From: Ampullaceana balthica
Lineage: Eukaryota > Mollusca > Gastropoda > Lymnaeidae
Reading direction: 5' to 3'
NCBI GenBank assembly: GCA_944989445.1
Contig: CALYLW010000312.1
Span: forward strand, 767,566-831,565
DNA length: 64,000 nt
Each line of letters opens with the position of its first letter. The stretch's first letter is position 1. Below the pieces are notes generated by a model. It was not told where the DNA came from. It saw nothing but the letters and a program-made list of their open reading frames with translations, and did not search any database. Of this stretch, positions 43,086 through 56,799 are shown in pieces. Both the position numbers and the translations under genes were made by a program.

Positions 43086-43433
43086 CCATGCTCTAAAGCC
43101 ACCAGTTGACTTGAGCGTGTTGTACTAGTTTTTTTCCCCTCTCATGTATTTGAACTTATTATTGACCAGCTTCGTCTCATTTCAGAGATTTTGAATTTTG
43201 GCACATATCTTTTTGCTAGAGAAATACATGTTATTACTGTGGAACAAGGATGATCTGTGAGCAGTGGATCAGAATTTACACAAATATTATATTGTCACGT
43301 TTGATCAACAAAACGCATTTGAGGGAGTTCAGCCATGAAAACTATTTCAAGAGGATAAACAGAATTGCTTTTCTTTACTAGGCCATGATTAGAAAGAATT
43401 CACCATGCACTGACTCTCATTCATTAGATCAGT

Positions 43434-44883
43434 GGTTCTTAAAACCTTTTGAGATTCAAGGATCACTTTAAAAATGTGTGTCATAGCCACGGACCACTAA
43501 TGAAAATTCTGCTATGGCCGTGCTGGAAATTTATGTATAATCATACTTTGTATATAACTAGTTACTAGTATGTAGGTTAGTTAGCAAAACTATACCAATA
43601 GGTTAAGGGTTTGTTGCCCCAAACGCAATATTGAAAGGAAACATATTGTAATGGCTCTCTTTTGTAATAAGCAAATGTCACTTTAACTAGTCTTATACTT
43701 ATGTTATTAATCAATTCTTATTGCTTACTATAAAAACTTAAAGTCATAAACAGTAGTTAGTATTAGTAAGAATGCTATATTAGTTTATTTAGTGCGAGCT
43801 TTGAGGTTGCACATTACAGCACATCACATCCAAACGAGGTGTAATACTTGAAAGACTCCATCGTAGTTCGTCGAGAACTATGTTTTGTTTTGATTGTAAC
43901 CAATGCGGAAAATCTACATTTACAAAGATATGATGTTGCAAAGGATAAAAGTATTTTAATAGCTTTCTGAGACAGTTCTGAGTTCTCCATAATTTCATTA
44001 AGCTCACTTTCTGATGTAATTTATTCAAAGTAGTATCGCTGATAAGTTCAATTAATTGGTTTAAATTCGATGCTGAGTCACTGTGTGCAAGGAACGGACT
44101 GGAAATATGCGAAATACTCTGAATGTTCAAATCACAATAGTAGAAATTACATTGATCCTGCAGTGATTGAATATGGTCAGAAATCAAATATCAATGTTAC
44201 CCTGATATATTGTTGTTCTCCAAAGATCAAGCTTTTTCTTAAAAGCAGACACTTTGTCACTGATAATAATTAAATGTGTCTGCTTTCCTTGCAGATATGA
44301 ATTAAGTTTACTCAGTTCATCAAAAATGTCAGCGAATGAAACCAACAGCAACCCATAAGCTATCGTTCAAATGATCAACAAGCTTTGATTTTTTCTCCAA
44401 GAAACTCTCACACAGCATCATGTAATTCAAACAGTCTGTTAAAGAGAAAACCACTATTTTTGGCCTGTGCAACTCGTTTAGCCACCAAAAAATGATGCTT
44501 TTAAAATTTTTTCATTGACTTTGGTTGCTTGTCATATACAGGACTTAGACTATCAAGTAAATGCTTTGTGCGCAAATAGTAGTCCAATGGTTACTCCGAG
44601 CAGACATTATGATTCGTTTTAAGATGTCTTCGGAGTTTAGCAAGTTTCATCGCTTCATTAGCAAGAATTTGCGGGCTTTTTACACACTCTGATCTGGGTT
44701 GATCATTTACTTTGACGCATATAAACCCAAAGCGCGAATATTCTTCATCATACCGTCGAACAGAAATTCGTCTCTTTTCTACTGAACTGCATTTGATTCA
44801 CAAACAAATTGTGAGGATGAGTCTGAGGAATCATCATTGTTGTTCTTATGCTCGGTTGTTTTCTTTATTATAAATTTATCCAT
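43434..44883 (-). mobile_element. Decayed hAT-Charlie-like element, second ZBED5-like transposase
   Basis: The left end CAGTGGTTCTTAAA resembles Charlie termini. Minus-strand coding remnants near the right side (about 44600-44830) read YDEEYSRFGFICVKV, then ILANEAMKLAKLRRHLKTNH, the BED-adjacent N-terminal region of ZBED5-type proteins. At 43789-44187 a fragment reads LKYFYPLQHHIFVNVDFPHW and LDELRWSLSSITPRLDVM, the C-terminal region. The middle is compressed, so there has been internal deletion. The right terminus was not found. Confidence 0.6.
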
Positions 44884-44891
44884 GTGTTCAA

Positions 44892-47800
44892 CAGTGGCGG
44901 ATTTAGGTTTGTCTTCGTGGGGGGGCGAGGAGAATTTCAAGGGGCGCCGCAAAATTTTTTTTTATTCATGCACTTAGTGCAAATATTTATAGGTGCTGAA
45001 ATAAAATTCATTTGTCTAAATTGCTGGTTCTGCAATGAAGATTAGAAATTTGATATGAGATTCACTCTTATTGCTATATTTTATGTTAAAAAACTTTTCT
45101 GCTCACTTTAAATGTGAGTTTTACTTTAATAAGTTTTCATCATAAGAGTCTGCTGCAGTCTCAAATATGAAATCTAAAGTGTTTTGTTTATGTTACATAC
45201 ATTTTCAGAGTTTCCCTATGGCAACTTGCTAGACAAAAAGAAACATCTAGTCTTAAGTAGATATGGTTAATCAATTGAATTTATGAAAATGGTAGTTAAT
45301 TTGGGAGCTGTTATTTGTGACGAAATCTAAATTTCTCATAATCCTTTGTTTCACTTTCAATTGCTGAATATCCTAGCAGACGTTAACATAGAAAACTCAG
45401 CATAATAAGTTTATAGTCTTTGGGCTAAATAAAACTTCTAAAATGTTTTGATAATGAGGTAGAATTTTATTAAATTTTTTATAGGCCTCCAATAGTTTGT
45501 TGTACTATCTGCAAGATGACTCATCAGTGTTCAGCTTGCCATAAATAGCACTGACAGTAACTCAAACAAATAACTAAGTGTTAAATAATAAATGCTGTGT
45601 TGATCATTCAAAGTACATTATTTAATATTATTTTTGTTTACATCAAACCATTGCAATGAATCTCTTCAATATACAAACAATTGCTTTATATTCAGGAGAG
45701 TAATAGGTCAAAAATGCAAACAAAATGTAATGTATTTTAAAAAATGTTGATCATTAATAAAAGGCCTAAGTAATTAAAGAAATCATTTATCGTATACGTA
45801 TTATATGCATATATCAGTTGTAGATAAAAAGATGACAGTAAATTATGAACTTAGTTTCAAAGAGAACAACTTCTTTTTACAAATCAAATTTTAGAGCTAC
45901 TGTTTTTAGTTCTTGTAATAGTTTTCTATCTGAAAAAAATGAAATGAGAATTGTATCTGGCAAAATAGTTCAGTTTAAGTCCAGGTAATCTGATGCTACA
46001 AATAATGAAAAACACAGAGACTTTAGTGGAGTGGATTGGTTAGGATTAGTAACACTGACACACACACACAAAGAGTGCCAATAATATTATACTTATAAAT
46101 AAACTAAACAATTTACTTCAGAATATAAAAAAAAATAATTTGTCACTGTAAGTTTGAGCATCAAACTTTGGGAAAATCTATGAACTTTACACAAACAATG
46201 ATTGTAAGTTCCTTAAATAAGCATTCAAAACTCTAATAAGAATGCAGGACTAAATACAAACCATGGATAAGCATATGACGCAATATTCTTCTGTATAGAA
46301 GGAGCGTCTGTAACAGATAAGATAAGATAGAGCCATGAGCCCTATATAAATTGCTTTCTACGTGATTTCATTTAAGCAAAACGATTTATCGTTGATTCAA
46401 AGTCAACGTTCTCAGCTAGATCACGTTCAATTGAAATTAATGCCAATTCAGACAGACGTTAGTTTGTCATTGTTAAGCGCAAATAATTTTTGATGAGTTT
46501 CAATCTACTGAAACATCTTTAAGCAGTAGCACTGCTAACAGGAAGAGGCATGTAAATTTTATAGAGTATTGACAAGCTAGTGAGACCCGACCGATGCCAT
46601 TAGTTTTTCAGTCAAGAATGGCTGAACCTTTTTAAGTTGTAGTCCACTAGTGAAGGTTGCCTGTATTAATGCATACAAATCTTATATTCTACGATTGCTT
46701 CTTCAAGGTTAATGTCATGTTTGTAAATTTTGCGTAAACTTTGAAAAGAATCTTTATTTTCCTCCGATATTTGTGATTGATCAATGCCATAGAAATAAGT
46801 AACTGTGCTCCGAAAGTCATTAAATCGATCATCTATTTGTGTTACAAGTGTATCCATGATAGTGAAGTACGTTTCAGATTTAAAGAGTGTAGTTGGATCA
46901 TCAGCCATTTTATCTCTGCTAAGTTCGCCTGCCATACTTTTCTTTTTTTTTGCAATTCACTTTTCTTTAAATTCTGTTTTAACATCTAGTTTGGAACAAT
47001 TTAATTAATAAATGATTTGACATCTACATTCAGCATTTCAAAAGCTTCATCGCTTCTCATTTCAACAAACTTATTTTTTCCAACTTCGATCAACTGTTTT
47101 GCAAAGGCGTTGCAAGTAGTTTGATAACATGAAGATATCTTTTGTACAAATAGCATCAGAAAAACAAAAGAATATTTTGTTATTAAAACAGATAGTCCCA
47201 TAGCTTCTGCTCTGACACCTCCTTTCTATTCTGTTGATTCCCCTGAATCAAGTGTGGCTAGAATAGCAGAAAATGATCCAACAACTGCATGAACTGCATG
47301 CTTACGGCTTGCACATTTTGTATAAGAAAGTCGTTTGAGAGTATCTACTGTTGATTCATATTGAGATTTCTGGTATTCTTTAAGATTATGTAGACGTGGT
47401 AAACTAGACGTAAGGAATGCATACAACCTTAAATCTGCGCCAAAAAACAACTGTATACCACTGTTTACAGACATTGCTTCGATAGTAACCAAGTTCAAAA
47501 CATGGGCACAACAATTGGGTGAAAGTTTCTTTATCTGAGTTTAAAGGCCACTCTTATTTCCAGATTATGCCTGTCCTCGACAGAGTGTGAAATCAATGTT
47601 TCACTTTTTTATTTCTGTTAAAATCTTCTCAGCAAATAAGGGAGCATTTTTTATTTATGAGGGCGATTATGAGGTTTTACATATGCATTTCACTCATTCT
47701 CTCACTTATAGATCTCTCTTTAACTTTTATACCAAAAACCCGCCCCAAGTTTTTAGTCATATTAAATCAAAGTACATGAACTTGAATTCATAAGTTTTAA

Positions 47801-48339
47801 ATTATTTTCTTACTTTTAGTAAACTTGGTTTTTAAAAATCTTTTTTTACCTCTATTTATTTTTTATTGTGGCTTTAACGTGGATAGATGCCACGCCCCTC
47901 AGCTTGTGAGGCGAGCGCACTATTCCCTATCCAGCCGCTGTTTACCAAAGTATAAAAGCCTCTAAATCTTTCCACAACATGTCCTGATTTTAAAACTGAA
48001 TGTAAAGAAACTGACATCTGATCAATTCTATATCAATGGTTGATTCAATAATTAAAGAAAATAATTGTGCAGACTTAACTACATTATCAATTGTCGCCGA
48101 TAATTCAGATGCGAGTGATTGATTTAAACCAGATATTACCGTTTCATCATTTGATATACAATATTTAGCAAGCAGTTTGGTGTTGATTACAAGTTTCGTG
48201 TTAAGAAATCATTTTTCTACTCTTGTGACACCTTTTTGATGTTCATCGAGGGCGTCTTTAGGGGGGCGCCAATTTAGACCCAACAGGGGCGCGGGGGGGG
48301 CAAGCCGCCCCCCCTGCCCTATAGCTAAATCCGCCACTG
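44892..48339 (-). mobile_element. hAT transposon with intact ends, ZMYM1-like transposase relic
   Basis: Terminal repeats CAGTGGCGGATTTAG (44892) and CTAAATCCGCCACTG (ending 48339) are perfect inverses. The exact octamer GTGTTCAA flanks both sides (44884-44891 and 48340-48347), so the whole 3448-bp insertion is defined. Minus-strand frames at 46666-46935, 47001-47201 and 47226-47498 read NLVTIEAMSVNSGIQLFFGA, TLKRLSYTKCASRKHAVHAV and KSETYFTIMDTLVTQIDDRF, the C-terminal half of ZMYM1-type hAT transposases. Frame breaks make it inactive. A short LINE tail at 46247-46330 inserted later. The remaining 44-46 kb part is AT-rich and uninformative. Confidence 0.82.
46247..46330 (+). mobile_element. 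Very short LINE 3' tail
   Basis: Matches only the last ~85 bp of the LINE family: GCAGGACTAAATACAAACCA, the 3' hairpin (GACGCAATATTCTTCTGTAT, AGAAGGAGCGTC) and GATAAGATAAGATA. An extreme 5' truncation inside the ZMYM1-like hAT element. Confidence 0.75.
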
Positions 48340-48652
48340 GTGTTCAATCAATTTAATTAATTTATTACTTAATAATTGTTAATATTATGGAAGGCTTATT
48401 TACTCAACGTTTAAAAAAAATAAATTTCTGAATGTCAATATAACAACTATAGTCGTCGAGAATCTAGTGTGACGTCATGTGATTTCCCTTATAGCTAAAA
48501 GTAAATATAGAATCAAAACATATTATTTTCGGAGCTATGCACTTGCAATCGAGTGATTAAAATTAATAGTCTAAATATATGCAAAAAGAGAAAATATTTA
48601 TACCTTTTTGTGTTTTTTAATTATAAAAATAAACATTTCATGCTTTGCTCGC

Positions 48653-48963
48653 AGACCACCGGGACATCTCCGCGTACCACCAGGGACATCTCCGCGTACC
48701 ACCAGGGACATCTCCGAGTACCACCAGGGACATCTCCGCGTACCACCAGGGACATCTCCGCGTACCACCAGAGACATCTCCGCGTACCACCAGGGACATC
48801 TCCGCGTACCACCAGGGACATCTCCGCGTACCACCAGGGACATCTCCGCGTACCACCAGGGACATCTCCGCGTACCACCAGGGACATCTCCGCGTACCAC
48901 CAGGGACATCTCCGCGTACCACCAGGGACATCTCCGCGGACCACTATCACTAGTGGTACGCGG
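48653..48963. repeat. 22-bp minisatellite ending in an inverted unit
   Basis: About 13 near-identical units of ACCACCAGGGACATCTCCGC plus GT. At the right edge CCGCGGACCACT (48934-48945) faces AGTGGTACGCGG (48952-48963), an inverted partial unit giving a hairpin with a 6-bp loop. Frames on both strands are artefacts. Confidence 0.93.
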
Positions 48964-49424
48964 ACTACAGGTTACGAGCCACTGCATTAGATGACGTACA
49001 AGATACGTCATCACGAAAAAATATTATTATCATTTTTACCAATCAAATAAATGGGCTAAACAATAACGCGTTTTGTAGATTTTGCATTACATATAAACAT
49101 TTAATGCAAACAAATTTTGCAGCAACAAAAAAAAATCAATATAATTTTTTTTATCCTTCTTTATTTTGATTCTCGTATTCTTACAAGTCAATTTATTTGA
49201 GTATTTTATACATTTATGTAACTATTTGTTAAAATAAATCAGACAATAACACAAATCTCTCCAGTTTAAGGTTCTGTACATTCATTTCATATACATTTTT
49301 ATCGCTGTTAGCAGTTAATTTAATTTCAATAGTTAAGTTCCACAAAATTAACGATTAATTAATAGTTAATTTAATATAATAATAAAAAATCGTCTGTAGT
49401 TTCACACATGTGCTTATACACAAC

Positions 49425-49690
49425 AGCACTGCTAGCCTACTTCTCGTTCATGTGTCTTCAGATAACAATTATTTAACACAACAGCACTGCTTCTTCTCGT
49501 TGACGTGTCTTTAGATAACAATTATTTAACACAACAGCACTGCTTCTTCTCGTTGACGTGTCTTTAGATAACAATTATTTAACACAACAGCACTGCTTCT
49601 TCTCGTTGACGTGTCTTTAGATAACAATTATTTAACACAACAGCACTGCTTCTTCTCGTTCACGTGTCTTTAGATAACAACTATTTTGTC
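49425..49690. repeat. 53-bp tandem repeat, about 5 units
   Basis: The unit AACACAACAGCACTGCTTCT plus TCTCGTTGACGTGTCTTTAG plus ATAACAATTATTT. A degraded additional unit may stand near 49925-49965, beyond the SINE. Confidence 0.9.
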
Positions 49691-49701
49691 CATCCACACA
49701 G

Positions 49702-49905
49702 ACGCTTATCCTCTATACAGAAGATTATTGCGTCCTACATTCTGGTAAGAGCGTATTGGCAAGAGACGCAGCTTTCACAGGCCACGGCTATGAGGGACCA
49801 CGCAGATTCCCCGTGGTCTTTGTTTTCCTAACTAGTGTCAGGTACCCATTCGGTACTGGGTGGACACAGGGACACCTTTGGTCCCGGGTACGCCAGCCAA
49901 GCCCA
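49702..49905 (-). mobile_element. tRNA-derived SINE, copy 3 (5'-truncated)
   Basis: Reverse orientation. The tail (ACAGAAGATTATTGCGTCC) and body (GTGTCAGGTACCCATTCGG, TTTGGTCCCGGG) match copies 1 and 2. The tRNA-like head is missing. Confidence 0.7.
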
Positions 49906-50039
49906 TGCCACGTGATCACCACACAATAGCTCTGCTGCCTCTCGTTCACGTGTCTACAGATCATATGCTGTACAAACAGACAAACATATTAACAGTACTT
50001 GGTTCACTAAGAATGTTTTTTTTTAATTGACACTGCACC

Positions 50040-51200
<1,161 letters not shown>

Positions 51201-51350
51201 ATTCACTTATAACTGTGGTAATATCAATGAAGGGCGGAATTCAATTGATCGATAATCCAAAAGTTTTTTTGTTTAAAAAAAATTAACGATTAATTGATTA
51301 ATTCCTGAGCGTGGCGAGCAGGTATTTTTGTACCCGTCATATTTCGTTAA

Positions 51351-51505
51351 GGGGCCGTCTATAAATGACGTCACGCACCTTGGGCGTGAGGGGGGTCACA
51401 CTTTTGTGACGATGCGTGACGAGGGGGAGGGAGGGGGGTTGAAGAAATGTGACGTCACATCAAAAGGGTAACTTTAAATAAAACTTCCACTGAAATATTT
51501 GGTCG
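51351..51505 (+). mobile_element. Partial copy of the GGGGCCGTCC MITE family
   Basis: Begins GGGGCCGTCTATAAATGACG after TAA (51348-51350) and continues with CGTGACGAGGGGG and TTTAAATAAAACTTCCACTG. It is the reverse counterpart of 31800-31947. The far inverted end is not seen. Confidence 0.62.
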
Positions 51506-51764
51506 CTTACAATTTATTTAATAGATTTTAAAAATGTTTTTTTATATTCTTCTTTTTTTTATATAAATCAGCGCTTCTCAATGTGCCGGTCGGTAGGCCA
51601 TCAGATGCTGGTTGGCGTAAGCTATCAAGACACGAAAATTAAAGCTAATTATAATCCTTAAGTTTGAGAACACCCAAGATAACGCATGAAATTGTTACCC
51701 TGCTTCGTTTGATGTTGACATTAAAGCATTTGTGATGTAACCACAGCTCCGCTTGGTTCTCTCA

Positions 51765-53255
51765 CGGCAGGCGACTTTTTTGCCCGTTACCCCCAAAATA
51801 TACAAGTTTATGTGTGCGTTACGCCCCCCCCCCAACCCCGAGACTCTAGGTGCTGCTCACATGACTCGGGGATTTGGGGAAGCGTCGTTAGCCCCCCCCA
51901 CCCTCCCCCGAAAATGCTACTGGTGAGCTTTACAAGCATGACAAGTGTCTAAAAATGATCTGAATAGGATTATGTGTAGATATTTTAATTCAAAACGACA
52001 CGAAATATCATTTTACTTTAAAAAAAAAGGGGGGGGGGAGGGAATCTACTTGATAGAATTATAAACGTTTTAAGTTTGATATAATTGTTCGATTGTTTTG
52101 TGGTCAAACGCCCCAGGCCATTCTAGATGTCATGATAAATGAGCTCATTTAAAATTAGTCAAGTGTTCATTAACTTAATTGAATGCATCAAATTCTTGAC
52201 ATCGCAATTCGAGAGGAGCACAAAACAACTTTTCTTCTTAGCTCAGTTTTTAAGGCATTAATTTTAAATATCACAGAAAGGATACTTCATACAGTCAAGT
52301 CATGTGGATTAAGATTTAGCCTATTGTCTAATACTTGGAGTCTTAATAAATGAGAAACTATCATGGAATTCCCCAAGTCAATGAAGTTATTAAAAAATCA
52401 AACTAAACCTTAGGCTTTATAAAAAGAAACTTTAACAAATGTAATAGAGATATAAAACTAAAATGCTACCTCACTTTGGTGAGACTTGTACTAGAATATG
52501 CATCTTCTGTATGGGACCCATCCACCAAAGAAAGCATTGATAAACTAGAACAAATTAAAAAAAGAGCTGCCAGATTCATTACTGGAGAATAATCAAAACT
52601 GACAAGAATAACACCATTAGTTAAATCATTAAACCTTGAAACACTAAAGGATAGAAGAACCAAGAGCAAAGTAATAATCATACATAAAGCTATTAATTCT
52701 AATTTAGAAATACAACACAAAGATAACTTAATACAACCCTCAGATAGACATAAGGATAAAAACACCTTTCTTATTCCGTATGCAAGAACAAACACATACA
52801 AATTTTCGTTCTTCCCGTCCGGAATTCGGGCGTGGAATGGGTTGCCTGAAGAATCCAGGAAAACCAACACTTTATCAACATTTAAATCTCTAATAAAAAT
52901 GCAGGACTAAACACAAACCATAGATAAGCGTAGGACGCAATAATCTTCTGTATAGAAGGAGCGTCTGTAAACAGATAAGATAAGATAAGATAAGATTATC
53001 ACTCGTGTCAATATAAATGAAAGTAGGGTGGATTTAGGTGTCTTCGTATAGTACGTAGGTAAGAAGTCTACATAGTTGTCAGAACCGGTTCAATAATGGG
53101 CATATGTTCCAAGCATACACGTACACATGAAGTATTTTAATATATCTAGTGGATTGTAGTGGGTGTTATATGTCTTAAATGAGTCTGCTTTACCCCCAAG
53201 AATTCCCTTTTGACCCCAGATTAGGTTATTTACCCCTGTCCACCGACCTCTTTCT
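51765..53255 (-). mobile_element. Internally deleted hAT relic (relative of 41355-43085), with a LINE inside
   Basis: 51780-52070 matches 41395-41660 (GTTACCCCCAAAATATACAA, TGTCTAAAAATGATCTGAAT) and 53085-53255 matches 42930-43085 (AACCGGTTCAATAATGGGC, ATATATCTAGTGGATT, TTTACCCCTGTCC). Almost all transposase sequence between is gone; a trace remains at about 52190-52230. A LINE copy occupies 52329-52995. Confidence 0.68.
52329..52995 (+). mobile_element. 5'-truncated LINE copy (family of 28570-31140)
   Basis: Starts within the reverse-transcriptase C-terminal part (LGVLINEKLSW), has a frameshift near 52362 and an in-frame stop (GGAGAATAATC, 52587 region), then runs to FFPSGIRAWNGLPEESRKTN and the tail hairpin followed by GATAAGATAAGATAAGAT. 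Close to the 28570 copy in sequence. Confidence 0.85.
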
Positions 53256-54187
53256 TACGGGATGCCCGTCAGTCAATTGAGAGATTAAAAAAAATACAAT
53301 TTAAAAATAATTTTTTTTCTAAGCAAAGACGTTAACCGTGATGATTAATAGTCAATGTTTAATTTGTATGCAATAAAATAAAATGTAATCTAAGGATGTT
53401 AACAAAGTTTGTTTTCTGAAGACCTGTTAAACGTTTTAAAAAACGCGGGTTACAATATTACAATGTAGACCTTCACTAAATAAATAATAAATGCTTAAAT
53501 GACAATAAAAATGATTTGAAACATACTTATTTGCATACAGAAAATAAGTTTTTTTGTTTTTTTTTAAAGCTTTCTGACGTATTTTTAGAGGAGGGTCTAA
53601 CTTTTTGTGACGACGCGTGACGAGGGGGGGGGGTAAGAAATCGGCCCAAAATCGCGTGACGTCATTTAAGTCTAGTTGTCGTAGGTAGCACCAGAAAAAC
53701 TGTGTCTGGTTCATATTTCCAAGAAAGGCGTAAGATCACCTTATCGACTTTCGACTTCCTGATTTGTATTGATCTATTGCACTTATCAATTTAAACTTTC
53801 ATGTCTAATGTAACAACCAACGTAATATGTTATCTGGCCTCATAGACGAAACAAGTAACCACCGTTCTTTAGTCCATGTTTGGTCTTTACAAAACCTGTT
53901 GTGTGCGGGGATTTCAGGCATTCCGTTGAAAAATCAGAGTTGTAAATTTTTATATTTTTTATTAAATATAGAAGTGGATTAAAGTGGATTCGTAGTTTAA
54001 ATACGAATTATTCGATGTTAAGATAAGGAAATGAATTGTACTATTGTAAAAATTGGTATTCTTTGACCAGACTATTGGTAAAAATTAGTCTATGAGTGTG
54101 TTATAAATATTTGACTAAGTTAACCTAGGAAGACTATAGTTTCCAATGGGTGTTATGTTCTGGGTCACCATGGTAATGTAGTCCACA
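53256..54187. other. Calpain 5' flank, no gene seen
   Basis: AT-rich. 53560-53680 resembles the GC-rich body of the GGGGCCGTCC MITE family (GTGACGACGCGTGACGAGGG). No promoter element could be identified with confidence. Confidence 0.45.
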
Positions 54188-54358
54188 ATGTTTTGCTGCT
54201 CCACAAGTAAACCTTACAAAGGTCAGGATTACTGGAAACTCCGGAAGCAACTCCTAAAAGAAAGTTTATTGTTTGAGGATCAGGAATTTCCAAGCAACGA
54301 CTCATCCCTTTACCACAGCCCAGCAGGGCAGGAGGGTGTCGTCTGGAAAAGACCTAAG
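54188..54358 (+). CDS. Calpain-like cysteine protease, first coding exon
   Basis: The ATG at 54188 is preceded in frame by TAG at 54179-54181, which fixes the start. The 57 codons include YKGQDYWKLRKQLL, LLFEDQEFPSNDSSL and GVVWKRPK, the N-terminal anchor of the calpain protease core (consensus GQ-x-F/Y...LFxDxxFPxxxxSL...WKRP). The donor AAG|GTATCG leaves phase 0. Only about 10 residues (MFCCSTSKPY) precede the core, so there is no long N-terminal extension. Calpains are Ca2+-activated intracellular proteases. The subtype cannot be told from these exons. Confidence 0.88.
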
Positions 54359-56347
54359 GTATCGAATACAATGTGCCGGCAATTATAACAAAATCAAATT
54401 TATGTTATTATTATTTATTATTTTTAATCCTAGAGTTTAGTCTAAAAATCTTTATAAAACATATTACCCCATTGTATCTACCCCCCTACCCACCCCTCCC
54501 CGAAGTCTTAGTTTCAATTCTCATTTTTTTAATCGTTAAGTTTTATCGTCACTGAAACATAAAAAAAAACACCAAATATACCTCATCATGTAATCTTAAT
54601 ATGTTTAGACTATATGTACGTTAAACCAATCGTTTCCAAAATTCAATATAAATAATGAAGTAACAACATGTGTTAATAGCTAAAATTTTGGTCTTATAAA
54701 GTTTTAATGAAGACTTAGTCTCAATCAAGTCAACGAAGCAGACACACTTTAACGTAGATTTAATAAAGATCCGTTTAGGTAAGTCCGAGCAGAATGAATG
54801 TGTGTGTATGTATATATATATATATGTATAATATTTGATTACTATCTCAATAAATATGTTCAAATTAGTCCCGATGAGATAACCGGATGTTTTATTTATA
54901 GATTTCCGCCATTAAATGTCAAAGCCTATGCAGGAGCGTTAGCCTTAAAATAATATTATGTTAACCCATGATAATAAGTCTAAGCCATTTTATTTAGTGT
55001 TTGCATGTCGTGACTATTTACTAGGTCTGTGGAGATTAACTATTATTCATTCGATTAATCGTTTCATTTTTTAATCGATTAAATTAATTTGCTCGATTAA
55101 AATTCGATTAAAATGTAAAAATATTTATAATATTTTTTGTCTCCAATTTATTAATAATTTATATATTTTATTACTTACATACTTTTCCCTCTTATTATTA
55201 TTATTATTTATTTAGACGTGCATACGTATAACAAAAAGGTTTTTCTTCCTTATTTCTTGTATAGCACAAGGAATTTGCTGTGTTACGTCACAAAATTTGG
55301 GAACCATGGAATTACCGCGACTTAACCGATTTCGAGAAATAATGAATTGCAACTTAACGGGATCTATATATGCGTTATAAAATATAATTAATCGAAATCA
55401 ATCGATTAAATTTGATCCCGGTAAATCGAACAATTTTTTTAAATCAGCGTCAGCCATACTATTTACATTATCAACAAAAGACAGCACAATTAATTTAGTG
55501 ATATAGTTATAAATACTAAGTAGCCGTATGTATTCGAAATAACCGCATTTCAGGGGAGGTGGGGCTGATAAATATTATTACAAGGAGAGGGAGGAGACAA
55601 GGTTATGTTGAATGATTAAAAAAATGAATATAGCTGTATTAAAATTTGGATGTCCACGACAGTCAACTCAATTGTCTAAAATCTTTTGTTGTCCTTTCTT
55701 CAAAATAGAATAAATTGACTGGTCATATATTTTTTAGGCCAGATTTTTCGGACATCTTAAGTTTTCTACCTCAAAGTTAAAATTATAAGAGGTTTTCGTC
55801 GGTGATAATGCTGATATAAGTTATCAGAGATTTTAGACGGTGATAAATACTGGTCAGAGAATTAGACACAATCAAGCTGCGTGCATAGAATAGCAGAGCA
55901 AATAATGAATAGAGGAATACAATTTCCATTGTAATTATTTACATTAGAAAAGTAAATACATATAAGTAAATCAGGTGTAGAGCTGGAAACAACGAAATTG
56001 TAGATATGTAGCATTTTGAATTATCTTAACACAGTACGGAACAATTATTTCGATCTTACAAATAGCTCAAAATCCGTTGAGGTTTAATCTTAGTATATAT
56101 ATAACCAATAACTGATGAATGAGAACATAGATTAATTTAATTAATATAAGTGTAGTCAGACCACGTCAAATAATTACTAGTTAATTGAGGGAATAAAAAA
56201 GTTTGGGTACTTATATATAATGCATGGTTATCTAATACTACATATACCAACCTTAAATAAACTTAAAATGGCCTATCATGCAAATGAGCATATCGATATT
56301 TCAGAAGTGTTCCACTCAAGGGAAATATCTATGTCTTATTTCTTTAG
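54359..56347 (+). other. Calpain intron 1 with a hAT-end relic
   Basis: Two-kb AT-rich intron. 55021-55440 carries degraded TAGGTCTGTGGAGATTAAC and CGATTAATCG repeats like the hAT relics at 5058 and 19369, but no coding remnant. The rest is unremarkable. Confidence 0.55.
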
Positions 56348-56479
56348 GATATCGTGAATGATCCGAAATTCTTCACAGACTCGGCGAGCGCTGACAACTT
56401 CTCTCAGGGCAGTTTGGGTGACTGCTGGTTCGTCGCCGCCTGTGCTTGCCTGGTCCGGGATCAAACCTTATGGAAGAAG
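56348..56479 (+). CDS. Calpain exon with catalytic cysteine
   Basis: Acceptor TATTTCTTTAG, donor AAG|GTGAGG, phases 0-0, 44 codons. It encodes DIVNDPKFFTDSASADNFSQ followed by GSLGDCWFVAACACL. The GDCW motif contains the catalytic Cys (TGC at 56423-56425) and the upstream Gln (FSQGSLGDC) fits the oxyanion-hole Gln. It joins in frame with both neighbours. Catalytic His and Asn lie in later exons, outside the window. Confidence 0.92.
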
Positions 56480-56613
56480 GTGAGGGTCTTTAGGTCTTTA
56501 TCGGTAGCTGTAAATTTAATAGTGGTAGTATTAGAGGTAGTAGCAACAGCCTTCTAATGACGGTGGTTTACTTTGATTCATAACCCGTCATAATACGTTA
56601 TTCTTAGGTTATT

Positions 56614-56696
56614 TGCAGGAACTAAACACAAACCATAGATAAGCGTAGGACGGAATAATCTTCTGTATAGAAGGAGCGTCTGAAACAGATAAGATA
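56614..56696 (+). mobile_element. Very short LINE 3' tail in a calpain intron
   Basis: Only the last ~80 bp of the LINE family: AACTAAACACAAACCATAG, ACGGAATAATCTTCTGTATA plus GAAGGAGCGTCTG, then CAGATAAGATA. It sits 50 bp before the next calpain acceptor. Confidence 0.75.
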
Positions 56697-56747
56697 TTGC
56701 TAATATCTGCACATCTTGCCATCATTATGCTTCCATCTTTGTTCCAG

Positions 56748-56799
56748 GTAGTTCCAGATTTTGCGTCGCAAGTCTTTTCACCGCCTACAGAATACGCTG
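56748..56799 (+). CDS. Calpain exon 3 (end tentative)
   Basis: The acceptor TTTGTTCCAG is followed by VVPDFASQVFSPPTEYAG, matching the calpain stretch after the catalytic-Cys helix (V-x-P-D...YAG-IFHF). A donor at 56800 (GCTG|GTGTGT, phase 1) or 56802 would end it at the place where calpain genes often have an intron. The following FxFW exon was not found within the window. Confidence 0.7.

Noticed and set aside
48653..48963. CRISPR-like regular repeat
   Set aside because: The units are directly adjacent without unique spacers, and the genome is eukaryotic.
48553..49014. Five overlapping frames over the 22-bp array
   Set aside because: All reading directions stay open because three 22-bp units make 66 bp; this is not coding evidence.
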